Source: JACVRW01 sp052038485 (GTDB lineage Bacteria > Actinomycetota > Thermoleophilia > Solirubrobacterales > Thermoleophilaceae). Taken from it: DNA of 64,000 nt. The stretch is from NCBI GenBank assembly GCA_052038485.1, contig JBQGCL010000039.1:13542-77541 (forward strand). The letters run 5' to 3'. Positions within the stretch are counted from its first letter, which is position 1. Every line of letters starts with the position of its first letter. A program made the translations under genes and the position numbers. A model generated the notes under the pieces. It did no database searches, was not told where the DNA came from, and saw nothing but the letters and a program-made list of their open reading frames with translations. Shown piece after piece: positions 9,255 through 16,560 of this stretch.

Positions 9255-9800
9255 CTAGCCGGCGATCGCGGTGCGGTTCGCGACCAGGCTGACGTAGAAC
9301 ATCCGGAAGCGGCCGACGTCGATCTCGTCGCCGTCCTCGAGCTCGGCGAGCTCGACGCGGTCGCCGTTCCGGAACACGCCGTTCAGGCTGCGGTCGTCGA
9401 GGATGCGCGATCCGTCGGAGTCGCAGTAGACCAACGCGTGTCGGCGCGACACGGTCGGGTCGTCGAAGCGGATGTGGGCCGACAGGCTGCGGCCGATGCG
9501 GGTCCAACCCTCCTGCAACGGCACCACGCGCACGCGCTCGTCGTCCTCGAAGGCGAGGTAGTCGCCCGGGCGCACCAGCGCGTCGCGGGCGTCCTCCAGC
9601 CACTCGGGCGGATCGTCGAGCTCGTGGTGGTCGGGCGGCGGGTCGCCCTCGCCGAACAACGACGCACGCTTGAATCGAATCCCGCCGCACTCAGGGCAAC
9701 CCGGCACCGGGTCCCTTTCGTGCAGCGCCACCGCAAAGCCGCACGACTCGCAGCGGAAGGACCCGGCACCTGCCAGCGTCCCGGCGCTGAACGCTTCCAT
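9255..9800 (-). CDS. zinc-ribbon plus FHA-domain protein
   Basis: A 181-residue cytoplasmic protein with an N-terminal zinc ribbon (CESC near residue 17, CPEC about 15 residues later) and a C-terminal forkhead-associated domain. The FHA core is present: GRS, SRRHA and N-G residues (GRSLSAHIRF, VSRRHALV, RSLNGVFRNGD), so it should bind phosphothreonine peptides. ATG 9800 has GAGGA ten bases upstream. Actinobacterial FHA proteins usually act downstream of Ser/Thr kinases (compare GarA), but no kinase gene is in the window, so the partner is unknown. The zinc-ribbon fusion suggests nucleic-acid or protein docking. Confidence 0.85.
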   Translation of the reverse strand: MEAFSAGTLAGAGSFRCESCGFAVALHERDPVPGCPECGGIRFKRASLFGEGDPPPDHHELDDPPEWLEDARDALVRPGDYLAFEDDERVRVVPLQEGWTRIGRSLSAHIRFDDPTVSRRHALVYCDSDGSRILDDRSLNGVFRNGDRVELAELEDGDEIDVGRFRMFYVSLVANRTAIAG

Positions 9801-9930
9801 GGAAAGACTCTCCTCAGGGTGGGGGGTAGTGCAGATAGTAACGAGCCCAATTCGTTCAATGTGACCTTTTGGCGGTAATTGCGAGCTTTCCGGGGGGACC
9901 TTGCGCACGCCAATGGAGGACTGGCCCCTG

Positions 9931-10191
9931 ATGCCCCGAAAGAGGCCGGGTATGCCAGAGCTCGCAGCCATGCTCGTGCGCCGGCACATGCGCGCACTGG
10001 CGCCGACCGACGGATGCCACGACTGCCGTCGCACCCCGCTCGCCGGAGAGCGCCTGCACGAGCTCGGCTCCGGCCGGCACCTGTGCGAGCTGTGCTACGG
10101 AGCGCTGCCCGAGGAGAGCCGACAGGCGGTGCGCTCCCAGAAGATCCACGCGAGCGAACGCCCGCTGGCCGTCGTCCGCAAAGCCGCCTAG
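9931..10191 (+). CDS. small Cys-pair (zinc-ribbon-like) protein
   Basis: An 86-residue basic protein with two CxxC knuckles, CHDC near residue 31 and CELC near residue 54, likely binding one zinc ion. ATG 9931 is favoured because GGAGGA lies ten bases upstream; an ATG at 9913 and a TTG at 9901 are in frame. The N-terminal helix is arginine-rich. No function can be named. It is divergent from the FHA gene, and the spacer between them is the most AT-rich stretch in this part of the window, so it probably holds both promoters. Confidence 0.65.
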   Translation: MPRKRPGMPELAAMLVRRHMRALAPTDGCHDCRRTPLAGERLHELGSGRHLCELCYGALPEESRQAVRSQKIHASERPLAVVRKAA

Positions 10192-10205
10192 CCCGCCGGC
10201 ATCCA

Positions 10206-10211
10206 TAGAAT
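10206..10211 (+). promoter_or_regulatory. -10-like box of the SRPBCC gene
   Basis: TAGAAT, eleven bases before GTG 10223; a short-leader or leaderless transcript is likely. Confidence 0.3.
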
Positions 10212-10222
10212 GGCGCGCGCCA

Positions 10223-10789
10223 GTGCGCCAGGTCACCGTCTCCACAGTCATCTCCGCTCCCCGCGAGCAGATCTTCGACTTCGTCTGCGATCTCGCGGCG
10301 CGGCCTGCCTACACGGACCACTTCATGCGCGACTACCGCCTGGCGCGCGTCAACCCGGTCGGGATCGGGGCGGCCTCCCGCTTCCAGCTCAAGGCACCGT
10401 TCGCGAAGGAGTACGCGGAGCTTCAGATCACGGAGGTCGACCGGCCGCGCCGGATCGTGGAGGAGATCGCGGTGGGACGGCGCGGGCGCAACCGCTCGCT
10501 GGCCGTCTACGACTTCACCGACGAGGGCCACGGCGTCACGCGTGTGGAGCTGACCACGTTCAGCGAGCCGGCCACGGCGATCGACCGGGTCAAGGAGCTC
10601 GGTGCCCACGGCTGGATGCGCCGCCAGACCTCGAAGGCCCTCAACCGGCTGCGCATGATCTTCGAGGAGCCCCCCAAGGGCGAGCTCAAGCGGGCGACGA
10701 TCGCGGGCTACGAGCCCGACAAGGCGGCTCGCTTCGGCGTCGCGACCGGCATGGACCCCGCCCGCGCGCCGCGCCGGGAAGCCTCCTAG
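10223..10789 (+). CDS. SRPBCC (polyketide cyclase/dehydrase-like) protein
   Basis: A 188-residue START-fold protein. The opening strand VTVSTVISAPREQIFDFVCD is characteristic of SRPBCC proteins, which form a deep hydrophobic pocket for lipids or polyketides. No catalytic residues can be assigned. Start GTG 10223 follows a TAGAAT box. The next gene begins one base after the stop but also has a -10-like box of its own overlapping this stop. Ligand unknown. Confidence 0.8.
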   Translation: MRQVTVSTVISAPREQIFDFVCDLAARPAYTDHFMRDYRLARVNPVGIGAASRFQLKAPFAKEYAELQITEVDRPRRIVEEIAVGRRGRNRSLAVYDFTDEGHGVTRVELTTFSEPATAIDRVKELGAHGWMRRQTSKALNRLRMIFEEPPKGELKRATIAGYEPDKAARFGVATGMDPARAPRREAS

Positions 10790-10792
10790 AAT
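10787..10792 (+). promoter_or_regulatory. -10-like box before the lipoprotein gene
   Basis: TAGAAT overlapping the previous stop codon. It lies ten bases before the in-frame ATG at 10803, which would be the start if the mRNA is leaderless. Confidence 0.3.
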
Positions 10793-11333
10793 GCCGCGCT
10801 CGATGGTCCGCCTCGCCGCCTGCCTGCTCGCGCTCGCCGCCCCGCTCGGGCTGGTCGCCTGCGGCGACGACGAGCAGGGCATCGACGAGCCTGCCCGCGA
10901 GGGACTCGCCATAGAGCTCGGCGGCGTCGACTACACGGTCTTCATCACGCGCGAGCTCAACCCGAAGATCACGCCGGACAACGCCTATGTCACCGACGAG
11001 GCGCCGCCCGGCGAGTCGCTCTACGGGATCTTCCTGCGCGCCTGCAACGTGTCGGACGACCAGCGCGAGGTCGCCAGCGACTTCACGGTCACCGACAACC
11101 AGGGCAACAAGTTCGAGCCGGAGCCGCTGCCCGATGACAATCAGTTCGCCTACATCCCGCGCGCCCTGGACCCCGAGGAGTGCATCCCCGAGGCCGGCAG
11201 CGTGGCTCAGCTCGGCCCGACCGCCGGCTCGATGCTGCTCTTCCAGTTCCCGCTCGAGAACACGGAGAACCGTCCGCTCGAGCTCGAGATCGAGCAGAAC
11301 GGCGAGAAGCGCACGTTCGAGCTCGATATCTAG
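10791..11333 (+). CDS. secreted lipoprotein, function unknown
   Basis: A 180-residue protein with a lipoprotein signal peptide ending in the lipobox LVAC, so it should be lipid-anchored on the outer face of the membrane. The mature part is a beta-rich domain reminiscent of DUF4352-type telokin-like lipoproteins (NQGNKFEPEPL, FQFPLENTENRPLELEIE), a fold often used for extracellular adhesion or metal binding. The start may be 10803 rather than 10791. Convergent with the PBP gene; both stops are read from one CTAG at 11330-11333. Confidence 0.75.
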   Translation: MPRSMVRLAACLLALAAPLGLVACGDDEQGIDEPAREGLAIELGGVDYTVFITRELNPKITPDNAYVTDEAPPGESLYGIFLRACNVSDDQREVASDFTVTDNQGNKFEPEPLPDDNQFAYIPRALDPEECIPEAGSVAQLGPTAGSMLLFQFPLENTENRPLELEIEQNGEKRTFELDI

Positions 11334-13012
11334 AGGGCCGCGTCGAGCACGACCCGAGCCGCCGGCGCCGCCGTGGCGCCGCCCGCTCCGGCACGCACCA
11401 GCATCACCGCCACCGCGATCTTGGGCCGGCCGGCGGGCGCGTAGGCGGCGAACCAGGCGTCGGTGTTGGTCGGGTCCGGGGGCTCCGTCTCCCCGGTCTC
11501 CGGGTCGCGCGTGTCCTCGAGCTCGGCGGTGCCGGTCTTGCCGGCCACCCTCACGCCCGGCAGCGCCGCAGCCGTGCCGGTCCCGTACTCGACCACGTCG
11601 AGCATCAGCGATTCGATCGTGCGCGCGATGCGCCGCTTGATCACCCGGTCGCTGCGCGTGGCGTCGCCCAGCGCCAGGGTCGGGACGTGGCGCACCCCGC
11701 GCGCCGCGATCGTCTGCGCCACCGAGGCCATCTGGAGCGGCGTCGCGAGCGTGCGGAACTGGCCGATCGCCGTCGACCCGACCTCGAGCGGGGTCTTGAT
11801 CTCGGTCGCAGGCGGCAGCGTGCTCGGCACCTCGCCGGGGACCGCCGGGTCGGCGTTCCAGCCGAACCGCTCGGCCGCGTCGACGAGCGCCTCGGCCCCG
11901 ATCTCCACGCCGAGCGGCGCGAACACCGAGTTGCACGAGTGGGCGAAGCTGTTGCGGAACGTGCCGCCGCAGTACTCGCCGTTGGCGTTCTCCAGCTCGA
12001 CGCCGTCGATCGTCGCCGCGGTCGAGACCGGGAACTCCGTCGAGGGCTTGACCGCCCGGGCCTCCAGCGCAGCCGCGGTGGTAACGATCTTGAAGGTCGA
12101 GCCAGGCGGTTGCGGCGCCGAGAACGCGATCCCGGCCAGCGCCCGGATCTCGCCGTTGCGCGGGTCGAGCGCGGCGACCCCGCCGAAGCGGCCCGCCAGC
12201 GCGGTCACCGCTGCCTCCTGGAGGACCGTGTCGATCGTCGTGCGCACCGGCGGCGCCCGCCGCGGGCGGGCGCGCTCGATCGTCCTCGTCCCCGCCAGCA
12301 GCTCGCCGCCCGGGCGGCCGGCGAGCCGGTTCTCGAACGCCTCTTCGAGGCCGTTCTGACCGACCGGCCAGTCGCGCGGGAATCCCTGCGCATAGAGGGC
12401 CCGTCGCTCCTCGGCGGTCTCCTCGGGGGCGAGTGTCCCGGCGATCGAGCCGGCGATCGCCTCGAGCGGCGAGCTGCGGTCGTCGACCGGTCCGCGCGCC
12501 AGCACCTTGCCGTCGCGTGACAGCAGCGTGCCGCGTCGGGGCGGCTCGCTGCGGCGCGCCAGGCCCTCGCCGCGGCGCAGCCCCGGGAAGGCCAGCAGCG
12601 GACCCCAGGTCACGCGCTCGTCGCTGACCGGAAGGCTGAGCTCACCCGACACCCGCCCGAACACGCGCGTGTGGAGGACCACCGGCACGGTCACGCTGCC
12701 GTCGTGCTCGCCCCCGGGGTCGCCCGCCTCGACCCGGCGGGCGGTCGCGGTGGCGGCGGCATCGCGGTAGGCGCGCCGGAACTCGCGCGCCGAGTAGGCC
12801 CGCTTCGACGCGTCGTCGAGCAGCGCGTACATCGCGTCGTAGTCCTGGCGCTCCCAGGCCTCGGTGAACTGGCGCGCGGTCCGCTCGGAGGCCGACGATG
12901 TGCTCGACCCGACCACCATCCCGGCGCCCCCGGCGATCAGCGCGAGCGCCCCCAGCGCGGGCAGCGCGCGGTGGGTGAGCCGGCGCCGCCGCTCGGGGGA
13001 GATGTCGATCAC
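11330..13012 (-). CDS. class B penicillin-binding protein (transpeptidase) with NTF2-like domain
   Basis: A 560-residue D,D-transpeptidase that cross-links peptidoglycan outside the membrane. After a signal-anchor (residues 15-38) comes an NTF2-like MecA_N domain (about 42-145), a dimerisation region, and the transpeptidase domain with all three motifs: Ser305-x2-Lys308 (STFK), Ser359-Cys-Asn361 and Lys492-Thr-Gly. This is the PbpA/PBP2-like actinobacterial architecture. It starts at GTG 13012 and is divergent from a MarP-like protease, with a 24-base spacer. The catalytic set is intact, so it should be active and beta-lactam-binding. Confidence 0.92.
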   Translation of the reverse strand: MIDISPERRRRLTHRALPALGALALIAGGAGMVVGSSTSSASERTARQFTEAWERQDYDAMYALLDDASKRAYSAREFRRAYRDAAATATARRVEAGDPGGEHDGSVTVPVVLHTRVFGRVSGELSLPVSDERVTWGPLLAFPGLRRGEGLARRSEPPRRGTLLSRDGKVLARGPVDDRSSPLEAIAGSIAGTLAPEETAEERRALYAQGFPRDWPVGQNGLEEAFENRLAGRPGGELLAGTRTIERARPRRAPPVRTTIDTVLQEAAVTALAGRFGGVAALDPRNGEIRALAGIAFSAPQPPGSTFKIVTTAAALEARAVKPSTEFPVSTAATIDGVELENANGEYCGGTFRNSFAHSCNSVFAPLGVEIGAEALVDAAERFGWNADPAVPGEVPSTLPPATEIKTPLEVGSTAIGQFRTLATPLQMASVAQTIAARGVRHVPTLALGDATRSDRVIKRRIARTIESLMLDVVEYGTGTAAALPGVRVAGKTGTAELEDTRDPETGETEPPDPTNTDAWFAAYAPAGRPKIAVAVMLVRAGAGGATAAPAARVVLDAAL

Positions 13013-13019
13013 GGATTAC

Positions 13020-13025
13020 TACCCT
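13020..13025 (+). promoter_or_regulatory. -10-like box of the MarP-like gene
   Basis: TACCCT, eleven bases before GTG 13037, in the 24-base divergent spacer with the PBP gene. Confidence 0.3.
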
Positions 13026-13036
13026 GGCTCCGGCGC

Positions 13037-14185
13037 GTGACCGCCCTGGACTGGATCATCGTCGTATTCACGGTGCTGATGGCGCTCTGGGGGTATGCCC
13101 AGGGGCTGATCGTAGGCGCGCTGTCACTGGCCGGGTTTGCCGCGGGTGCATTCATAGGTTCGCGCCTGGGGCCGCTGCTGCTCGCGGAGGGCTCGGAATC
13201 GCCCTACGCACCGCTGATCGCTCTCGTCGGCGCGCTCATGCTCGGCGGCGTCCTGGCCTCGGGGCTGGAGCTGGTCGGCTTCCGCCTGCGCCACGGACTG
13301 GGCGACCGGCTCGGCGTCGTCGACGGCGTGGGCGGCGGCGCGCTGGTGGCGTGTCTGGCCCTGGGGCTGGTCTGGCTCGCCGGTGCGGTGGCGCTCCAGA
13401 CGCCCGGCGCGCGCGACGTGCGCGACTCGATCCAGCGCTCGGCAATCCTCAGCTATCTCAACGACCACCTGCCGCCGTCCGGGCCGATCTTGCGCGCGTT
13501 CGCCCGCTTCGACCCGTTCCCGCAGATCGAGGGGCCGCAGGCTGACGTCGCCGAGCCCAACTCGCGGATCGCGCGCGACCCGCAGGTGCGTGCCGCGGGC
13601 CGCAGCGTGGTCAAGATCCTCGGCACCGCCTGCGGGCTGGGCGTGCAGGGCAGCGGCTGGGTCGCGGGCGACGGCGTGGTCGTGACCAATGCCCACGTCG
13701 TGGCGGGGCAGGACGACACGACCGTCCAGGTCGGCGGGAGCGGGCCGCACCTCGACGCCCAGGCGATCTGGTTCGACTCGCGCAACGACCTGGCGCTGCT
13801 GGTCGCGCCCGGGCTGGGCGACGCGCCCGCGCTGCGACTGCGCCGCGACGCCCCGCGCGGCACCTCGGCGGCGATCCTCGGCTTCCCCGAGAACGGGCCC
13901 TACGACGTCGCGCCCGCGCGGCTCGGGACGACCTCGGCGGTCGTGAGCCAGGACGCGTACGGGCACGGCCCGGTGCGCCGCTCGATCACCGCGCTGCGGG
14001 GGCGCGTGCGGCAGGGCAACTCGGGCGGTCCGGTGGTCGACGGGCGCGGCCGCGTGGTCACGACGATCTTCGCGGCGACCGTTTCGGACGGCGGCCGAAG
14101 CGGGTACGGCGTGCCGGATGCGGTGGTGGCGGATGCGCTCGAGAACGCCGAGGGTCCGGTCGATACGGGTCCCTGCGCCCGGTAG
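13037..14185 (+). CDS. MarP-like membrane serine protease (CvpA + trypsin domains)
   Basis: A 382-residue protein with four transmembrane helices forming a CvpA-like domain (residues 1-125), then an extracytoplasmic chymotrypsin-fold domain. The triad is visible: His220 (TNAHVV), Asp251 (RNDLALL) and Ser329 (QGNSGGPV). Cys199 at the front and Cys380 at the extreme C-terminus sit where M. tuberculosis MarP (Rv3671c) has the disulfide that controls its activity. MarP is needed for acid and oxidative resistance and processes a peptidoglycan hydrolase. The divergent neighbour here is a peptidoglycan transpeptidase. GTG 13037 is the only start that gives a clean first helix. Confidence 0.92.
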   Translation: MTALDWIIVVFTVLMALWGYAQGLIVGALSLAGFAAGAFIGSRLGPLLLAEGSESPYAPLIALVGALMLGGVLASGLELVGFRLRHGLGDRLGVVDGVGGGALVACLALGLVWLAGAVALQTPGARDVRDSIQRSAILSYLNDHLPPSGPILRAFARFDPFPQIEGPQADVAEPNSRIARDPQVRAAGRSVVKILGTACGLGVQGSGWVAGDGVVVTNAHVVAGQDDTTVQVGGSGPHLDAQAIWFDSRNDLALLVAPGLGDAPALRLRRDAPRGTSAAILGFPENGPYDVAPARLGTTSAVVSQDAYGHGPVRRSITALRGRVRQGNSGGPVVDGRGRVVTTIFAATVSDGGRSGYGVPDAVVADALENAEGPVDTGPCAR

Positions 14186-14191
14186 GCCCGC

Positions 14192-14197
14192 TAGAAC
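14192..14197 (+). promoter_or_regulatory. -10-like box of the lysyl-oxidase-like gene
   Basis: TAGAAC, seven bases before ATG 14205; predicted leaderless start. Confidence 0.35.
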
Positions 14198-14204
14198 TCG
14201 GGTC

Positions 14205-15062
14205 ATGCGTGTGTTCCGGACACTCGCCGCGCTGTGCTGCGTAGGGGCCGTGATCGCGGCGGTCGCGCCGGCGCAGGAGCCGCCCGAGGGCACCCCGCCG
14301 CCGCGCGCGAAGGTCGACGACAACCCCTGCGTCACCCCCCTCGCCAAGGGGCTGCGATGCCCCGATCTGGTCATGCGGCAGCCGTGGGGGCTCTACCTCG
14401 ACAAGCTGACGCGGCGCGGGCGCGCCCTGCTGCGCGCCGGGAACGTGATTGACTCGATCGGTCGCGGCCCGGCCGAGCTGCGCGGCGTGCGCTACAACCG
14501 CGTCTACATGCACGCCCGCCAGCGCATCTACAAGCGCAAGCGGGGCTGGATCACGGTGCGCACGGGCGCACGCCTGCGGCTCAAGTTCGCGCACCTCTCG
14601 CGCTACTGGTGGAAGTTCTACAACGCGGCCCGCTTCGAGCTGTGGAGCCTCGACGGCCGGGGCCGGCGGGTCGAGAAGGTGCGCACCGGGCCGAAGGTCT
14701 CCTACTGCCTGCGCGACCTCACTCACACGCGCCCGACGCTGCGCGGCTCGCCCTACCTGCCGCACTACCCGGCGTGCAACACCAACATCAACGCGCGCCG
14801 CGACTTCCTCGGCACATCCGTCGGCTGGGCCGACATCTACCCGCCCAGCTACCCCGAGCAGTGGATCGACGTGACCGGCCTGCGCGGCTGCTTCGCCTAC
14901 GTCCACATCGCCGACCCGGAGAACGGCGTCTACGAGTCGAACGAGGACAACAACGAGGCCCAGGTGATCGTGCGGCTGCCGTTCAAGCTCGGCGAGCGGC
15001 GGCGGGGTTGCCGCGGGCGCGACCGCGGGAAGTTCCACGATCCGCGGCAGTATCCGGGGTAG
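14205..15062 (+). CDS. secreted lysyl-oxidase-fold protein lacking the copper ligands
   Basis: A 285-residue secreted protein, signal peptide 1-23. The C-terminal half matches the lysyl oxidase family (PF01186): Lys164-x2-Tyr-Cys168, GTSVGWADIY (203-212), QWIDVTGL (219-226) and the end motif ESNEDNN (244-250). Where active family members have a histidine cluster of the GHxHWH type, this protein reads SRYWWKFYNAARFEL (132-146): the three histidines are replaced by Arg, Trp and Lys. The Lys and Tyr positions that could build the quinone cofactor remain. It is therefore probably not a copper amine oxidase; a binding or structural role at the cell surface is inferred. The residue pairing is by eye from memory of the family. 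Confidence 0.75.
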   Translation: MRVFRTLAALCCVGAVIAAVAPAQEPPEGTPPPRAKVDDNPCVTPLAKGLRCPDLVMRQPWGLYLDKLTRRGRALLRAGNVIDSIGRGPAELRGVRYNRVYMHARQRIYKRKRGWITVRTGARLRLKFAHLSRYWWKFYNAARFELWSLDGRGRRVEKVRTGPKVSYCLRDLTHTRPTLRGSPYLPHYPACNTNINARRDFLGTSVGWADIYPPSYPEQWIDVTGLRGCFAYVHIADPENGVYESNEDNNEAQVIVRLPFKLGERRRGCRGRDRGKFHDPRQYPG

Positions 15063-15128
15063 CGGCGCCTCTTCAGCACAGGCGAACGACAGGCAACAAG
15101 GGCAGCCGGTTCGCGGCCTCGAGCCCAC

Positions 15129-15171
15129 GAGGTTGACTTTTGCCCCCTATAGCGCGGTTAAAGTCAACTTC
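15129..15171. repeat. imperfect inverted repeat between convergent genes
   Basis: GAGGTTGACTTT (15129-15140) and AAAGTCAACTTC (15160-15171) pair over 12 bp with one mismatch around a 19-base spacer. It lies in the 178-base gap between two convergent genes, in a local AT-rich patch. It could be a bidirectional terminator or a protein site. The rest of the gap shows nothing. Confidence 0.5.
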
Positions 15172-15240
15172 GTGGCGGTGCGGTCGCGGACGCCGCCTTC
15201 TTAGCCGCTGTTTACGTCTCGGGCAACACGTGCGCCCGGG

Positions 15241-15951
15241 CTAGCCCAGCCCCGTCGGCCCGAAGCGCTCCGTGCGCACGTGCTGCGGGTCGAGGCCGTT
15301 TCGGAGCAGCAGTGTCGTGGCGGCCTCGACGAAGCCGTTCGAGCCGCATACGAAGGCGACCTCCGCGTCGCCGGTCAGCATCGCCTCGTCGATGTGGCCG
15401 GTGTGGCCGCTCCAGCCGTCCGGCGGTTCGCGGGTGTAGGTGATCGACGCGTCGTCGCCGAGCTCGTCGGCGTAGATCACGTCCTCGGCCGTGCGCACCG
15501 AGTAGACCAGCCGCATTGCGGTGTCCGGCGTGGTGCGGCGCTTGTGGCGCAGCATGCACATCAGCGGCACGACGCCCGAGCCGCCGCCCACCAGCAGCAC
15601 GGGCGACTCGCCGTGCCAGACGAAGTAGGACGCGAACGGTCCGCGCACCTCGATCTGGTCGCCCTCGACCAGGACGTCGTGCAGGTAGGGGGAGACCTCG
15701 CCGTCGGCCAGCCGGTCGACGGTCAACTCGATCACGCCCTCGTCGAGCGGAGACGACGCGATCGAATAGGAGCGCTGCGCCTGGTAGCCGTCAGGAGCGG
15801 TCAGGCGGACGTCGTAGTGCTGGCCCGGCTGGTGCGGCATCCACATCGGCAGCTCGAGTCGGAAGGACTTGACGCGCGGCGTCTCGACCTCGATCGCGGC
15901 GACCGTGCCGATCTGCCATTGGCCCGGCGCCTTCTGCGTCAGTCCGTCCAA
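15241..15951 (-). CDS. ferredoxin-NAD(P)H reductase-like FAD/NAD-binding protein
   Basis: A 236-residue two-domain flavin reductase: FAD-binding barrel with RSYS (residues 60-63, IASSP following) and nucleotide domain with GGGSGVVP (122-129) and VCGSNGF. There is no 2Fe-2S domain. The start is taken as TTG 15951, which overlaps the end of the molybdopterin gene by 13 bases and is preceded by AAGGAAGAG. The pair is translationally linked, so this protein most likely passes electrons between NAD(P)H and the molybdenum centre. Direction and substrate are unknown. Start choice is less sure than the family call. Confidence 0.85.
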   Translation of the reverse strand: MDGLTQKAPGQWQIGTVAAIEVETPRVKSFRLELPMWMPHQPGQHYDVRLTAPDGYQAQRSYSIASSPLDEGVIELTVDRLADGEVSPYLHDVLVEGDQIEVRGPFASYFVWHGESPVLLVGGGSGVVPLMCMLRHKRRTTPDTAMRLVYSVRTAEDVIYADELGDDASITYTREPPDGWSGHTGHIDEAMLTGDAEVAFVCGSNGFVEAATTLLLRNGLDPQHVRTERFGPTGLG

Positions 15952-16550
15952 TAGCGCTCTTCCTTCCACGGGTCGCCGCGGTTGTGGTAGCCGTTCGCCT
16001 CCCAGAAGCCGGGCTCGTCGTGGTCCATCACGCGCAGGCCGGCGACCCATTTGGCGCTCTTCCAGAAGTAGAGGTGCGGCACCAGCAGCCGGGCGGGGCC
16101 GCCGTGCTCGCGCGGCAGCGGCTCGCCCTCGTGTCTGCTGACGACCCAGGCCTTGCCGCCGGTCAGGTCCTCGATCGCGACGTTGGTCGTGTAGCCGCCG
16201 TACGAGTGGACCATCGTGTAGACGCCGCGCAGGTCGATCTCGGCGAGCAGCGTGTCGAGCGAGACCCCGGTGAAGCTGGTGCCGAGCTTCGACCACTTGG
16301 TCACGCAGTGGATGTCGCACGGCACCTCCTCCTGAGCCAGCTGGTGGAACTGCGTCCAGTTCCACTCGCGCGGCGTGCGAACCATGCCGTCGATCTTGAA
16401 GCTCCACTCCGCCGTGTCGACCAGCGGTGTCGGGCCCGCCGTGAGCACCGGGAAACCGGTCTCGACGTACTGGCCAGGCGGCACTCGCCCCGCGAGCTCC
16501 TCGGGCACCTGACGGCGCCGGGTGAAGCCGCGGGAGATGAATCCGCTCAC
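15939..16550 (-). CDS. sulfite-oxidase-fold molybdopterin oxidoreductase
   Basis: A 203-residue molybdopterin-binding domain of the SUOX/YedY family. Cys82 in the IHCVTKWSK motif is the expected molybdenum ligand. It has neither a twin-arginine signal nor a C-terminal dimerisation domain, so it should be a minimal cytoplasmic enzyme. ATG 16550 is the first possible start. Encoded directly before an FAD/NAD reductase with overlapping reading frames, it resembles a two-polypeptide version of NAD(P)H-dependent Mo reductases, without a heme module. Substrate (sulfite, sulfoxide, oxyanion) is not determined. Confidence 0.88.
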   Translation of the reverse strand: MSGFISRGFTRRRQVPEELAGRVPPGQYVETGFPVLTAGPTPLVDTAEWSFKIDGMVRTPREWNWTQFHQLAQEEVPCDIHCVTKWSKLGTSFTGVSLDTLLAEIDLRGVYTMVHSYGGYTTNVAIEDLTGGKAWVVSRHEGEPLPREHGGPARLLVPHLYFWKSAKWVAGLRVMDHDEPGFWEANGYHNRGDPWKEERYWTD

Positions 16551-16560
16551 ACGCGCGAGC

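Noticed and set aside
15133..15162. TTGACT and GTTAAA as a plus-strand promoter
   Set aside because: No gene lies downstream on the plus strand before the convergent gene; the sequence is better explained by the inverted repeat.
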